Below are positions 47,183 to 57,265 of a stretch of 64,000 nt of DNA, in pieces. Under the pieces are notes generated by a model. It saw only the letters and a program-made list of their open reading frames with translations, was not told the origin of the DNA and ran no database searches. Within the stretch, counting starts at the first letter, position 1, and every line of letters starts with the position of its first letter. The translations under genes were made by a program, and so were the position numbers. Origin of the DNA: Metallyticus violacea (Eukaryota > Arthropoda > Insecta > Mantodea > Metallyticidae); assembly GCA_030762175.1 (NCBI GenBank), contig CM060833.1, positions 163,209,501 to 163,273,500 on the forward strand, given 5' to 3'.

Positions 47183-47962
47183 GTAATGGTGATTTGGTAT
47201 AGCTCTTGCTACGAGATATGCCTCAGGTTGGGCACCAATCTTATAGTGATGTGTTGACGTTGAGTGGCCTCACGCTGATGTCAATGTTTTAGTGGTTTCG
47301 TATATTGACTATAGGTCACTTCGATGTTGTTGCCCGAGCTTCAATGAAAACAATTTCTCATGGTGAAATCTGCTATTTTGTTTGTTTGGGACTCAACAGG
47401 ACTGGGAGAGAAGTTCAGTAGTGTAATGGGAACTGACGAATGAGTCGAACTGATCAGAACTGAAAACTGGCCTTGAATTGCTTGTGTCTCGCCGGGTATA
47501 AAACTTCAAACTGAGTCTTAGCCGGGAAAACTGTCTCTTATATAATAAATTCAAATAAAAATCGTTGGCTAGGAGACGCCGCCAAAAGGCATGCGCAAGC
47601 CTCACGCCTATCTTTAAAAGTTCTAACATACATTCTACATTGGCCGTTTAAAGTTTACCCACTATACCATTCGGTAGTTTCTGAAAGAAGTATTTTGCCG
47701 GCATTGGCTGGTGTTAGCTTTTTTAAAGAGCTGACAGTATGACAGCCGATCGGGCTCAAAGACCCAAACAGCTTAAAAAGACTTCAGTTTATTAACTCTG
47801 CAGTAATTGTCCATTTAAAAACATAAGGGGCTTTACACACTACCCTCGGTTTTTTTTGTATGATTTTATTACCCTATCGACTTTCCAAGCTACTGCAACA
47901 CACCAGCCTTTTTCTTTTGTAAAAATCTTACGTCGAAGTTAAATCTTATGACACACTTGTGA

Positions 47963-47963
<1 letters not shown>
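47183..47963. other. No recognisable feature
   Basis: Mixed-composition sequence with short frames (47393-47629 minus) that show no signature. Confidence 0.4.
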
Positions 47964-48002
<39 letters not shown>

Positions 48003-48045
48003 TAATATTTATATTACAATTACAGTGCCAAAATATAACTGGACT

Positions 48046-48093
<48 letters not shown>
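47964..48093. repeat. Two (TA)n tracts
   Basis: TA dinucleotide runs at about 47964-47995 and 48052-48093, separated by 55 bp of AT-rich sequence. Confidence 0.95.
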
Positions 48094-48096
<3 letters not shown>

Positions 48097-49029
48097 CTAT
48101 ATTTCAATGGAGGTGGGCCGTAAAGGACTGTTTCACGTCATATATTTACGTTTCATCAAACTGGTGGAGTATAGATCCCTCTAAATCCTCTATACCATCT
48201 ATGAAAAGCATCCGTACATCTCATCTCTTAATGAATTTATTCTTTATTACGGAAATAAAATAAAATTCTATTATTGTGTGCAATAAACAGCTTGGATGTT
48301 TCAAAATTGTAATCAGAACTTGATGTATAATTGCGTGAAGAGGTTTTAAATAAATATCATATATATGCACATGTCCTTCTTCATTTCAGCTTGCACAACT
48401 GACCTTAATCTTCAGTGTTCTGTCAGCTCCGTGTAGCTCTTGAAAAACTTTCATGACTGCATTGCCAAGAATACTTCATTCACATTTTAGACAAAGCGTG
48501 CAATGTCAGCCACATCTAAAACTTCTCTATAGTTATGTCACAGAGATATAACTTCACAGAGATATAACTTCTTCACCATGCCTTGCGATGAACCCCAGCT
48601 GGTTTCTTACTCGGAAGTTCAAACACTTAGTAATTGATCGCTATTCTTCTCTGGCACAAACTCGAGAGTTGCAGCCATATTTAATCCTTCTAATGACGTC
48701 ATGTTTCGCTGCTCTGAAGTAGGATTTGTGTATATGAGCCATAGCCTGCATTAGAACATAGTTCACAAAGTTTAATAATCTCTTTAATTATCATTTTCGA
48801 GTATTCTTTTCTCATATCTGTTGAAATTTGTGCCTAAAAGTGGTTACATAAGCAATGAGAGCCAATGATATAAAATCGTCTGTGAGCTCATAATGTGGTG
48901 AAATAAGATGTTTTGAAAAGAATATTTTTCATGAAATTTAATTATTTCTGTGTGAAAATAACACAGAGACACGAAACTTCACACTACACACTCTTATTCT
49001 AACGCAAGAATGACCTTGGGATGTATAAT
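48094..49029. other. No recognisable feature
   Basis: A short tandem duplication (cacagagatataactt twice) is at 48539-48572. Otherwise nothing was recognised. Confidence 0.4.
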
Positions 49030-49680
49030 TAAATATAAATTTTGAAAGTCTGCATTTTCCTTATATGCTGGTACCATTCCGTTCTCTGTTTGTTCATTTA
49101 GATTGTAGATCTCTAATTCTTCTCTTATTTCTATGTTTCTCTTCTGAACTATTATTAATCCAACTAATGAACAGAAGGGATTTCATTTCTCGGCTTTCTA
49201 TTCTTCTTCTGTTCTGTCTGCTTACTGTCCAGTTTTCACTTACATAACAGAAAACTGGTGCTGCCATTGTTTTGTATAGTTTTAAGTGGACATCTCTTTT
49301 GTTTTATTTTTTATTAGTTCTTATGATTGTTGCACAGAATGTTTATAGTTTTTTTGTGTGTCTATATCTTTCCTAAGTCCACATGAAATGTTGGAACCTA
49401 TATAATTGAAACTGGCGACCTGTTCTATGATTTTATTATTAAACACTATTTTACATTTATATGCCTTTTCACCTGGAATGCTGTTATTTTAGTTTTTATA
49501 TACGAAAGATTTAATTATATTGTTTTCCTATTATAACTAATTGTATAATGGCTTTCTGAATACCATCCTCTGTTGTAGCAAGTACAACTTGATCGTCTGC
49601 AAAAAATATTGTATCTAAGTAGATATTATTTATTTTTAACCGTTTATCTAAATTTGCTGCCATTCATTTAGGATTTTCAG
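49030..49680 (-). mobile_element. LINE reverse-transcriptase fragment
   Basis: Minus-strand coding pieces in order. FADDQVVLATTEDGIQKA (about 49555-49605) carries the F/Y-A-D-D catalytic motif of reverse transcriptase. NNKIIEQVASFNYIGSNISC (about 49385-49445) is the conserved ...F.YLG..I. block. LYKTMAAPVFCYVSENWTV (about 49225-49285) followed by SRQNRRRIESREMKSL is the end of the thumb region. Frameshifts lie between and after these blocks. The pattern is that of APE-type non-LTR retrotransposons (RTE/CR1/jockey-like); clade not decided. The N-terminal endonuclease is not contiguous, but a start fragment lies at 50955-51395 on the same strand. Confidence 0.75.
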
Positions 49681-49765
49681 TATATTTATAGTCATAGAAG
49701 AACTCAAGCAGTTCGAAATATAATGATTACTAACAGTGAATTTTTCTTAGTGTTTTATTCTATTC
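49681..49765 (+). mobile_element. Fold-back/Penelope-like family fragment with hammerhead-like motif
   Basis: Shares agaactcaag-agttcgaaatat, tttttcttagtgttttat and tctattct with the copies at 15490 and 63781. The segment 49689-49732 can be drawn as a type I hammerhead: stem I TAGT/ACTA, a core-like CATAGAA (canonical CTGATGA), stem II GAACT-caagc-AGTTC, GAAA, a two-pair stem III, then T at the cleavage position. It is followed within 10 bp by (TA)n. The core is not canonical, so activity is not expected. The class assignment is inference. Confidence 0.45.
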
Positions 49766-49769
49766 TAGT

Positions 49770-49889
<120 letters not shown>

Positions 49890-49964
49890 ACAACTAGGGA
49901 GACTGGGCAGCCTTGCTTTACTCCTTAGTTTGTGTTAATTGTGTCACTAAGCCCTGTCCCAATG

Positions 49965-49969
<5 letters not shown>

Positions 49970-50007
<38 letters not shown>
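49970..50007. repeat. (TA)n microsatellite
   Basis: About 19 TA units; borders the interspersed repeat that follows. Confidence 0.95.
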
Positions 50008-50013
<6 letters not shown>

Positions 50014-50430
50014 CGTAGGAAGAATGGGTATACCTTCTGACAGAAAGTACCCATTGAGAACACCTGAGAAAAATCCTGTTCCCAGAAAACTTTTTAAGGC
50101 AATGAGAGATCGATTCATATGCTGGGATCTGTTAGCGAACCACGCTCATTGAATACGGGCATTTTCCTAGTGAAAGTGGGCGAAGCTAGAAGCAATTTAT
50201 TTGATGGTTAGAAAGCAATAACTAGTGTAATTATAAATAATATGTTTCAATTCATATACGTATAACTATCGTTCTTCATATTTTTACATGTTTTAAAATT
50301 TTATTTATTATTATTAATAATAATATTGCCTTATTGTTATTGTTATTTGTTTCTCTTTCAAATTGTATATCATATTTAAACATGTACGATCTACGACCGA
50401 GGCATGCAATATACTTGTAATGTTTATATA
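50008..50430 (-). repeat. Unclassified interspersed repeat, copy 1
   Basis: Its reverse complement matches 60910-61345 over most of its length. Shared words include gtagatcgtacatgtttaa, aggaaaatgcccgtattcaa, aacagatccca, ttgccttaaaa and tctcaggtgtt, separated by diverged sections. Both copies adjoin a (TA)n tract: copy 1 at its 3' end in family sense, copy 2 internally. One frame reads ALKSFLGTGFFSGV here and ALKGFQETALFSGV in copy 2, but no domain is recognised. Confidence 0.65.
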
Positions 50431-50452
50431 TACTTTTATAATTTTTTTTTGA

Positions 50453-50741
50453 TTGATTTATTTTTGGACGCTCTTTAACATCTCAGGTCATCAGCGTCCC
50501 ATTCAATTCAGGGCGTGAAACGGCCGACAAATTTTACTCAGAGGCCTCTCTTTCAGGCTTGAGGTTCTTTTTCGTGCCGTAAATGTACGACACGGGACCC
50601 ACGGCTTTACTTCCCTTCTGAAGGAAGCCATACTTGGGATTTTTACGCCCGAAAAAAATCCATCGCTCCTGGCCGGGTTCGAACCCGCGATCTTGGGTTT
50701 AGAAGGCAAGTATGGTAACCACTACACCACCAGGACCGACT
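50453..50741 (-). repeat. SINE-A copy, minus strand
   Basis: Very well preserved: tttggacgctctttaacatc, gggcgtgaaacggccg, gtgccgtaaatgtacgacac, cttctgaaggaagccatac, ttacgcccgaaaaaaatcc, then the head with gggttcgaacccgcg and ggtaaccactacaccaccag. Confidence 0.95.
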
Positions 50742-50899
50742 TATAATTTAATAATAATATACACCTGCTATATATATAAAGTGGTGTGTATATATGTGTG
50801 GTTACCTACTCTGGCGTAAAACTCTCCACCAACTACTGCACAGTTGTTTTACAGATTGTATTAAGAAATTTCATAAGGTTTATAATAGTATTTCCCAAA

Positions 50900-50903
<4 letters not shown>

Positions 50904-50943
<40 letters not shown>
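50904..50943. repeat. (TA)n microsatellite
   Basis: About 20 TA units immediately beside the LINE 5' fragment. Confidence 0.95.
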
Positions 50944-50945
<2 letters not shown>

Positions 50946-50954
50946 CTTGTTCAT

Positions 50955-51395
50955 TTCACTCTTGTTCTATTAGCATTTATTGATGAATTATTCCGCGGAC
51001 ATTCCAGGTGACTATCTTAACTTCTCTAAAATACCAGATCGTTTATCTTTGTGCTTTGCCTTGGTCGCCATCATTTTATCTTTCCGGCTGTTTATACATG
51101 AAGCTTCGCAGTAAATAGTACATCGTCCGGTTGCGTTACGGGCGCCACAGTTGGTGATTGGCTGCCATCTCTCTACCTCCAGTCTCGCAGGGTATTTTTC
51201 AGTCACCATTCCCAGATAAATTGCTTTCACCAGTTATTGAACCTCGCCTGTCCATTTCCATTTTTAGGGATCTTTTCGTTTCCCAAGGGGGACTGCTTTC
51301 CCGGCAGTCACCTGGCCTGGCTTATTGCAGTGTCCAATGGATACTGGGCGATGAGGTCGGCACATCCGTACGCCTCGCATTACATCGCCATTAAA
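50955..51395 (-). mobile_element. LINE 5' leader and start of the endonuclease ORF
   Basis: The minus strand has a GC-richer leader from 51395. Near 51020-50985 one frame reads VKIVTWNVRGIIHQ before a stop. K-x-x-TWNVRG is the first motif of AP-endonuclease domains in non-LTR retrotransposons. The upstream frame 51230-51012 (ARLEVERWQPI...MMATKAKHKDK) is probably leader sequence rather than a gene. The element breaks off into (TA)n at 50943, so most of the endonuclease is missing. It lies on the same strand as, and upstream of, the RT fragment at 49030-49680 and may be the same original element. Confidence 0.6.
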
Positions 51396-51955
51396 TAAAA
51401 ACTTAGCCTTAAAATTGCCAAAAATCGTAAGAGCGACGCATTATTGTACTTTGAATAGGGAAATACTCTTCATTTGTGATCAATTAATCTAAGGAATTAT
51501 GCTAGTAAGATATTATACCGAAAATTATTTTAGAATTACTTCTGCATCGCACGCTAGACCTAGACCTAGGTTATGCCAGTAACCTGCCATAATAACAGAT
51601 AGTTCCCTGCTGGAAATTTGCTCTCTGGTTGCTGCTACGAAAACTAGCATTATTAAATCTTTCTTTTATTACAACTAAGTTTGCGTTAATAGATCAGTGC
51701 TACTTTAGTGTTTGCGTTATTATAAAGTAAATCTCACTGTAGTTCTTAGTATTTGAAATGTTAACATTAAGAAAAATAAAGTGTACAGTGTAGTCCTTTT
51801 ACTGTACATGAACTTCAAAACATACCAGTGGAACCAGAGCGTTGCAATTCCATGCAAATGTGTCAGAGAAGTGTGTGCCCGATGACGAATGTCACTTCGA
51901 ACAAATCTTGTTAATAAATTATTATCCATTAAGAAAATAAATTATCATACATGTA
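51396..51955. other. No recognisable feature
   Basis: AT-rich; the minus frame 51720-51929 has no signature. Confidence 0.4.
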
Positions 51956-52104
51956 CGATGGTAGGGAGGGGGAGTGAAATGTTAATTCAAAGATGTGAGA
52001 TGTATATTGTAATAAAGGGTAATTATAGTGAAAAGTGAAACATAGCTTTTGTCTTTATCATACCTAGAAAATGGTTAAGCCAGAAATTTATGGATCTACC
52101 ATCA
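51956..52104 (+). mobile_element. Miniature mariner (149 bp) with TA flanks
   Basis: Starts cgatggtagg after TA (51954-51955) and ends ctaccatca before TA (52105-52106), so the outermost bases are inverted repeats. The interior (gaaatgttaattcaaagatg...gaaacatagcttttgtct) is the last ~20 codons and 3' flank of the mariner also seen at 7630-7767 and, reversed, at 42394 onward. Nearly everything between the left inverted repeat and the coding end is deleted. Confidence 0.8.
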
Positions 52105-52735
52105 TACATGCAATTACTCATCAAATTTGTATGAGCAAAAAATGCGATGGAAATTGTCCATTGTTGGAATCGGTGACCGGCAAGACCTTGTGGATACAGG
52201 TCAAAATAATTCTGTGTCCAAAAATTTTACTACATTTAAATAAATGACAGAGGTTACTTGTAAGGAAACACATACCGTTATGAAATAGAAATTCTAGTTT
52301 TTGCCATTACACGATTATCTTTACTCTGAGAATTTTCAATCTAATTAAAGCATTGGAAATATTCTCTTTCATCTCTCCAGTAACCTTTTGCCCTATTGCA
52401 TGTATTCTTTAACTGTATTCTCCAGTTTATTGTAATCTCTGACGGAAACTGCGTTACATTTAATTAACTAGCTTTTGTTTCTTCATTTCCTGATACAATC
52501 AACTGAAAGCAATTATAATAACTGTACAAAAAGAAAAATGTTGTTCTACATTTTTATCGAATTCCGAAGGAATGCAAGCCATTGCGGTTGTACCCCGGAA
52601 AGATGTTTTAATAATCTATCCAAATCTGCATTGATCGTGCCTACTAGGCATCTTCAATTAAAAAATAAATAAATTTATCTAAAAATACACATATATGCAT
52701 TTTATATATATAAAATAACAATAACTAGATCAGCA
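52105..52735. other. No recognisable feature
   Basis: AT-rich; no coding or repeat match was identified. The plus frame 52475-52672 has no recognisable motif. Confidence 0.4.
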
Positions 52736-52979
52736 GAAAAAGGATAAAATACTTAAAAAGTCATAGATTAAGGTATCCAATATTTTGAACAGCTCGTTTA
52801 CTTCAATATATATATATATATATATATATAATATAATATAAAATAAAGTAGCACTATTAGCAATGTAACAAATTAACAGTAATTATAATAGTAGAAAAGG
52901 ATAAAACAATAAGAAAAAGTAAAAAAGTCAAGACTTTTTCTTAGTGTTTTATCCTCTTCTACTATTATAATTACTGTTA

Positions 52980-52985
<6 letters not shown>
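52736..52985. mobile_element. Fold-back family: one minus fragment plus a palindromic pair, between (TA)n tracts
   Basis: 52736-52800, on the minus strand, reads ctttttctgctg-side tail words and a diverged GAAG...GTTC-AAAATAT block like the hammerhead-like region of the family. 52869-52983 is a palindrome with ~52 bp arms (aaattaacagtaattataat ... aagaaaaagt facing actttttcttagtgttttat ... ttactgttaattt). (TA)n runs lie at 52807-52843 and from 52983 to about 53025. The same tail words occur at 15560-15690 and 63860-63945. Confidence 0.6.
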
Positions 52986-53025
<40 letters not shown>

Positions 53026-53029
53026 CCTT

Positions 53030-53700
53030 TAACGTTCTAGCCGTCGTAATTTTTGTTTTTACTCGACGAAACTCGGCATATAACCATCAATTAATAAATA
53101 ATCCGTCGAATTCGTTAACCAGCAAATATGGACCATTGGGGGTATGATTAACTAAAAACGACTTCTTTAAAATAAAGTAATAAAAATAGTTTTTTAAAAT
53201 CACGAAAATTGCAGCATTAGGAGTGGTGGATATACCTAAAAACGAAAAAGAGTTTAAGCGAAATTTAAAAATCCCTCTAGCGGCCACAATTTTTAATGTT
53301 TTTAAAGGAAACTCGGTATATGTCATTAATATAAAATATAGTTTATGAAAAACAATGAAATCTAACTATTACGAGGGAATTTACTTGAAACCCAAAGTTT
53401 AAAAATCGCTTTAGAGGCATCAATATTTATTTTTCCGCAACGAAACTCTATATAGCATTTAAATAAAATAAGAAAAGTATTTTCTGAAAATAAGGGAAAT
53501 CTGTGCATTAGGAGTGAGGGTTAACCGGAAACCCAACATTTAAAAATTGGTCTAGCGGGACTAATATTTGTTTCCTCTCAACAAAATTTTGTATTTAAAT
53601 AAACATCAAAAATAGATTCCGAAAACTAGGGAAAGTGCACCATTAAAAGTAGGGGTATACCTGAAAACTGAATTTTAAAAAGAGCACTTGCGTTTAATTT
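53030..53700. repeat. Degenerate tandem array, unit about 135-150 bp
   Basis: The same series of words recurs in order: cattaggagtg (about 53215, 53366 as ctattacgagg, 53506, 53641 as cattaaaagtagg), tttaaaaat-cctctagcgg (about 53263, 53400, 53540), and caacgaaactc/ggaaactcgg-type words. Spacing of the first marker is about 151, 140 and 135 bp. An earlier partial unit starts near 53035 with tctagccgtcg and aaactcggcata. Similarity between units is low. The open frame at 53087-53326 is not considered a gene. Confidence 0.65.
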
Positions 53701-55290
53701 TCTCTGAATTGTTTTAAAATAAGATAATTCAGCATATAAACTGTATTTATAATGATGCATATGATTTATATTTAACAAAAGTGTCGTCGTGAAGATAGCA
53801 AAAATGAAATATTAATCCAATATGTGTTTGAAAATTATTTTATATGTAAGAGCGCCCACAATAACCTTCAGAAAACGTTTGCGTTACATGTTTTTACTAT
53901 AATAAAATTTAAATTAAATTTCAAATCTGAAACTTTCGATTTTTTTTGGCGTTGTAATCGTTTTTAAATAGTAACATGTTTTTGTTTTATTGAAACATAT
54001 GAACATCATCTTCTTAAATACACAATGTAACTCGAAACTTTCTGTTATTTCTCTCTGTTTTAGTGAATGCAAAGATGATGTCAAGGGCTCAGTTCATAAA
54101 TATGGTTCCATTTAAAAATATCTACACAGTGGTTCCTTTTTGTAATACTTATAGGTTACAAGAACTCTAATTTTATTCCGCTAATACCATACAGTAATGC
54201 AATAACTCATTTTATTTCATTAATTAATAAGGTCTAATTGGGATTTTATATTCAACTTGCTGAGGAATTCGCTTAGTTTAGCAGCACCTGCGTGATGACT
54301 TTTCTGATTCCTCTACATTTATTGTTCCTTTTTTATGTTGTAAATCGATATAGTGGATATAATTATAAATATGTAGATGATATATTTCTTCATAATGTGC
54401 CCATAGTCGCGTGATCATAGGGAGAAACAAATCGATCACCAGTAAACAGTAATCATTTATTCCTTATTGATCTTTAGACTTTAAGCTTCATAAAAATTTC
54501 TTTAAAGAAAGTGCTGAAGTGTGAAATTAAAAGTGCGGAGGAATTAATGGAGAGTAAGTAACAATTGATTACTGGAAGCATGTGTAAGGAGATAATATTC
54601 GCCTTTACTGTTGCTCCTGTTTCTCGATAGCTATATCCATCATACAGCCGTCACCCTCAGAGAATGGATGTTGCAAGAAACTACACTCTCTCCTCAGAAG
54701 AGTTCAGTGTATTTGCGAAATTATATCTAAACACTTCAACGCAAGCTGTGCCCCGATAACACGGATGTTGAAATAAACTAGTGGGTCGACTTCAAACTGA
54801 CTTTTACTCTTCTGGGTGCTCTGAAAGAAAAACAAATGAATAACTTAGTAATATAAATCCGAGACGCACATAAAATAAAGTTCTACAGGCAGTTAGGAAA
54901 CTTTCAAAATTATAACAGCGGTAATGAGCACGCACATAAAGTAAAGCTCTATAGGCCGTAAGAAAATTTTCTAATTTATAACAGAGGTAATGTGCAGCTA
55001 GTTGGGAAAATGCAGCCGCTGCAGCTGGAAAAACGGCGATAGTCGCTGCGCTAAGTTAGTGAAAGCATAAAATTACACTTTATTTAACACTGCTAATAAC
55101 AAACACTAATATGTGTTATAAGAGATGTTGAAAAATAACCATCATCAGCGGCAATATATTCTTACATCTAGTTAGAAAATTCCTGTATTTAATATAATTT
55201 TTCTTGCATATGAACACACATATTCGAAACAAATTTACCTGTGTCTCGTAACCCATTAAGTTGGCAAACAGTTTCCATACCTGAAACAGA
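53701..55290. other. Gene-free stretch with a 66 bp tandem duplication at 54867-54998
   Basis: Two diverged 66 bp units: cacataaaataaagttctac ... ggtaatgagca and cacataaagtaaagctctat ... ggtaatgtgca. The rest is AT-rich without recognised content. Confidence 0.5.
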
Positions 55291-55293
55291 TTA

Positions 55294-56622
55294 CACTGGG
55301 CAACAAAAAAATAATTTTTGAATGTTTCGAGCACTTCATGAGGCAATTCCTACTAATTTTGGGTTGAGAAAAACAAATATGACAATGAAAAGTTTTTATT
55401 AGCTCTAGTTTCTATGATATACACAAGGTGGAAGTATTACATATTAACCGATTGAAAGAAAAGGATACATTTTAATTACATATATGCTAACAACAATAAA
55501 AGTGCATTTGATTTTTTTAACTGGTAATTACATGCTAAGAGTTCTAAATTGCTGGAAAAATACTTCGCAGATAGTCGTGTCTGAAGAGAATCATGTGGTG
55601 GCCTATTGACTTCGTCGTCTTTTAGCTTGCCTCTTGTGATAGAGTTCCGCAGAATCCCTATACAAAGACCAACAGTAATCCGCAAGCATTACTTCATTCC
55701 GACGGCCCTGATATCTTTGTTCCATAACAGAGTGTCGTGATGGAATCTCTCCCCATGTTCATCACTAACAGCTCCACAACTAGGAGGGAAACAGTCTAGG
55801 TGGGAGTGGAGAAAATGGATCTTAGGGGACATGTTGCATCCAAGGTTACGGTATTTTTGCAGGACCACTGTCACCAAATGCTTGTAGTTGTCATCTCTTT
55901 TGTTACCTAAAAATCCATGAACAACACCCTTGAAGGCTTCCCAAGCTTCCTTTTCTTTCCCCTCCAAAACTTGGTCAAATGCAGGATCCTTTACAAGTTC
56001 TCTTATTTGTGGTGCGACAAAAATGCCTTCCTTAACTTTTGCATCACTTAATTTCGAAAATTTCTCTCTGATGTACTTAAAGGCCCGACCTTCTCGGTTC
56101 ATAGCTTTGACAAAGTTTTTCATCAAACCCAGTTTGATATGCGGGGGTGGAAGAAGAACGTTTTTTGAGTCCACAAGAGGCTTGGCATCTTTACAAGAGG
56201 CGTCAGATTGCGTTTCTGTGAGGAAAATGTTATTTCACCACAAATATAACAAAAGTTATTCACCATATTTACACATTTTCGTGGTATTTTTACAAATTTT
56301 ACACTAAAAAGCACTCGCGAACCAGAAATTTTGCATTAATTTGAGTAGAAACTACATGTAATTCACAGTCACAGCAACAGTATCTATGTTTATGACTTAC
56401 AAACAGCTGAAGAGCATTTGTGTTTTGTTATTTGACAGATGTGCCAACTCCCAAAAAAAATTCCCCCAAATTTAAAATCTTCACTCTAAAAAATGAAATG
56501 TCACTTTATCTTCAAAACAAGAGCTAATCTATCATTTTTATGGTGATTTTTGAATTCAGCAGATGGAAATACATGTAAATTCACTATTTTTAAGCCCGAA
56601 ACATTTTCATTGTTGCCCAGTG
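55294..56622 (-). mobile_element. TTA-flanked DNA transposon carrying a conserved uncharacterised gene
   Basis: The ends are inverted repeats: cactgggcaacaa at 55294 and its reverse complement ttgttgcccagtg ending 56622, with looser similarity beyond (aatgtttcg). TTA flanks both sides (55291-55293 and 56623-56625). Total 1329 bp. The only coding content is the minus-strand pseudogene at 55603-56314. A 3 bp TTA target would fit PIF/Harbinger-like transposition, but the termini differ from the Harbinger-like MITE at 24948, and no known transposase is visible, so the superfamily is open. Confidence 0.7.
55603..56314 (-). pseudogene. Deleted and frameshifted copy of a repeated uncharacterised arthropod/cnidarian protein family
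   Basis: The N-terminal piece (56314 to about 56190) reads KFVKIPRKCVNMVNNFCYIC then GEITFSSQKRNLTPLVK, with a CxxC pair as in a small zinc-binding start. The main frame 56174-55689 reads MDSKNVLLPPPHIKLGLMKN, FLGNKRDDNYKHLV, MSPKIHFLHSHLDCFPPSCG and AVSDEHGERFHHDT. Continuing needs a one-base frame change near 55725, after which MEQRYQGRRNEVMLADYCWS and LYRDSAELYHKRQAKRRRSQ end at a stop (55603-55605). From memory, related proteins in arthropods and Hydra have these same N- and C-terminal blocks separated by several hundred residues, so the middle is deleted here at about 56180-56190. The biochemical role is unknown; location inside an inverted-repeat element suggests a transposon-encoded protein. 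Confidence 0.75.
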
Positions 56623-56625
56623 TTA

Positions 56626-57265
56626 TATTTTCCTGCGTATCGCTTTACTATTTCTCTGCAAGAACCGTTTTTACATTTGCATTTTACATAAAAACCAATT
56701 CCTTAAGATTGTATTAAATAATGGCATAACTAACGAAAAACATTAGGATATAATTTATACACAGTTAAAGTTCTGAGTAACACATGAACGCACGCCATTT
56801 GCTGACAAAGCCTCCATCAAACTAACTACAAGTTGCAACCTGCACATTGAAAGCGTTGTCATGGTGTTGGATTTCCGCCATTTCTGTCTCTGACGAAAGT
56901 GGTCCGATTCTCGACATTAGCAATTGTTCCTGCAGGAGTGTAGAAGGTAGTCTAGCGTTCATAAACTACCTTATCTCAGGAATTTCCGCCGATTTCGTTG
57001 TCATCACACAACAGAAGGGGACAGTAATTACGTTCAGAATATAAACACACGAAGGTATGCGATGAGACAAGTGTATTTATTGAACTGATTCTACGTTACA
57101 AAGAAGCTATTGAAATGAATGCCCCGTAACCGTTGGACTACTGGTTAATTGACTCGGCGTACTGGCAAGCTAAGTACTTCTGATAACCCGGAACTTCCGG
57201 AATTTGAAAACAATCACTTCATCAGCTGATTCAGGCGTCACGGCAAGGGTTACTTAGTATTCATC
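56626..57265. other. No recognisable feature
   Basis: The plus frame 56847-57044 lacks any recognisable signature. Confidence 0.4.

Noticed and set aside
53030..53700. CRISPR array
   Set aside because: Units are 135-150 bp, strongly diverged, with no short identical repeats or unique spacers, and the context is eukaryotic.
55930..56307. 125-codon plus-strand open frame
   Set aside because: It lies antisense to the conserved minus-strand pseudogene, whose blocks explain the open reading.
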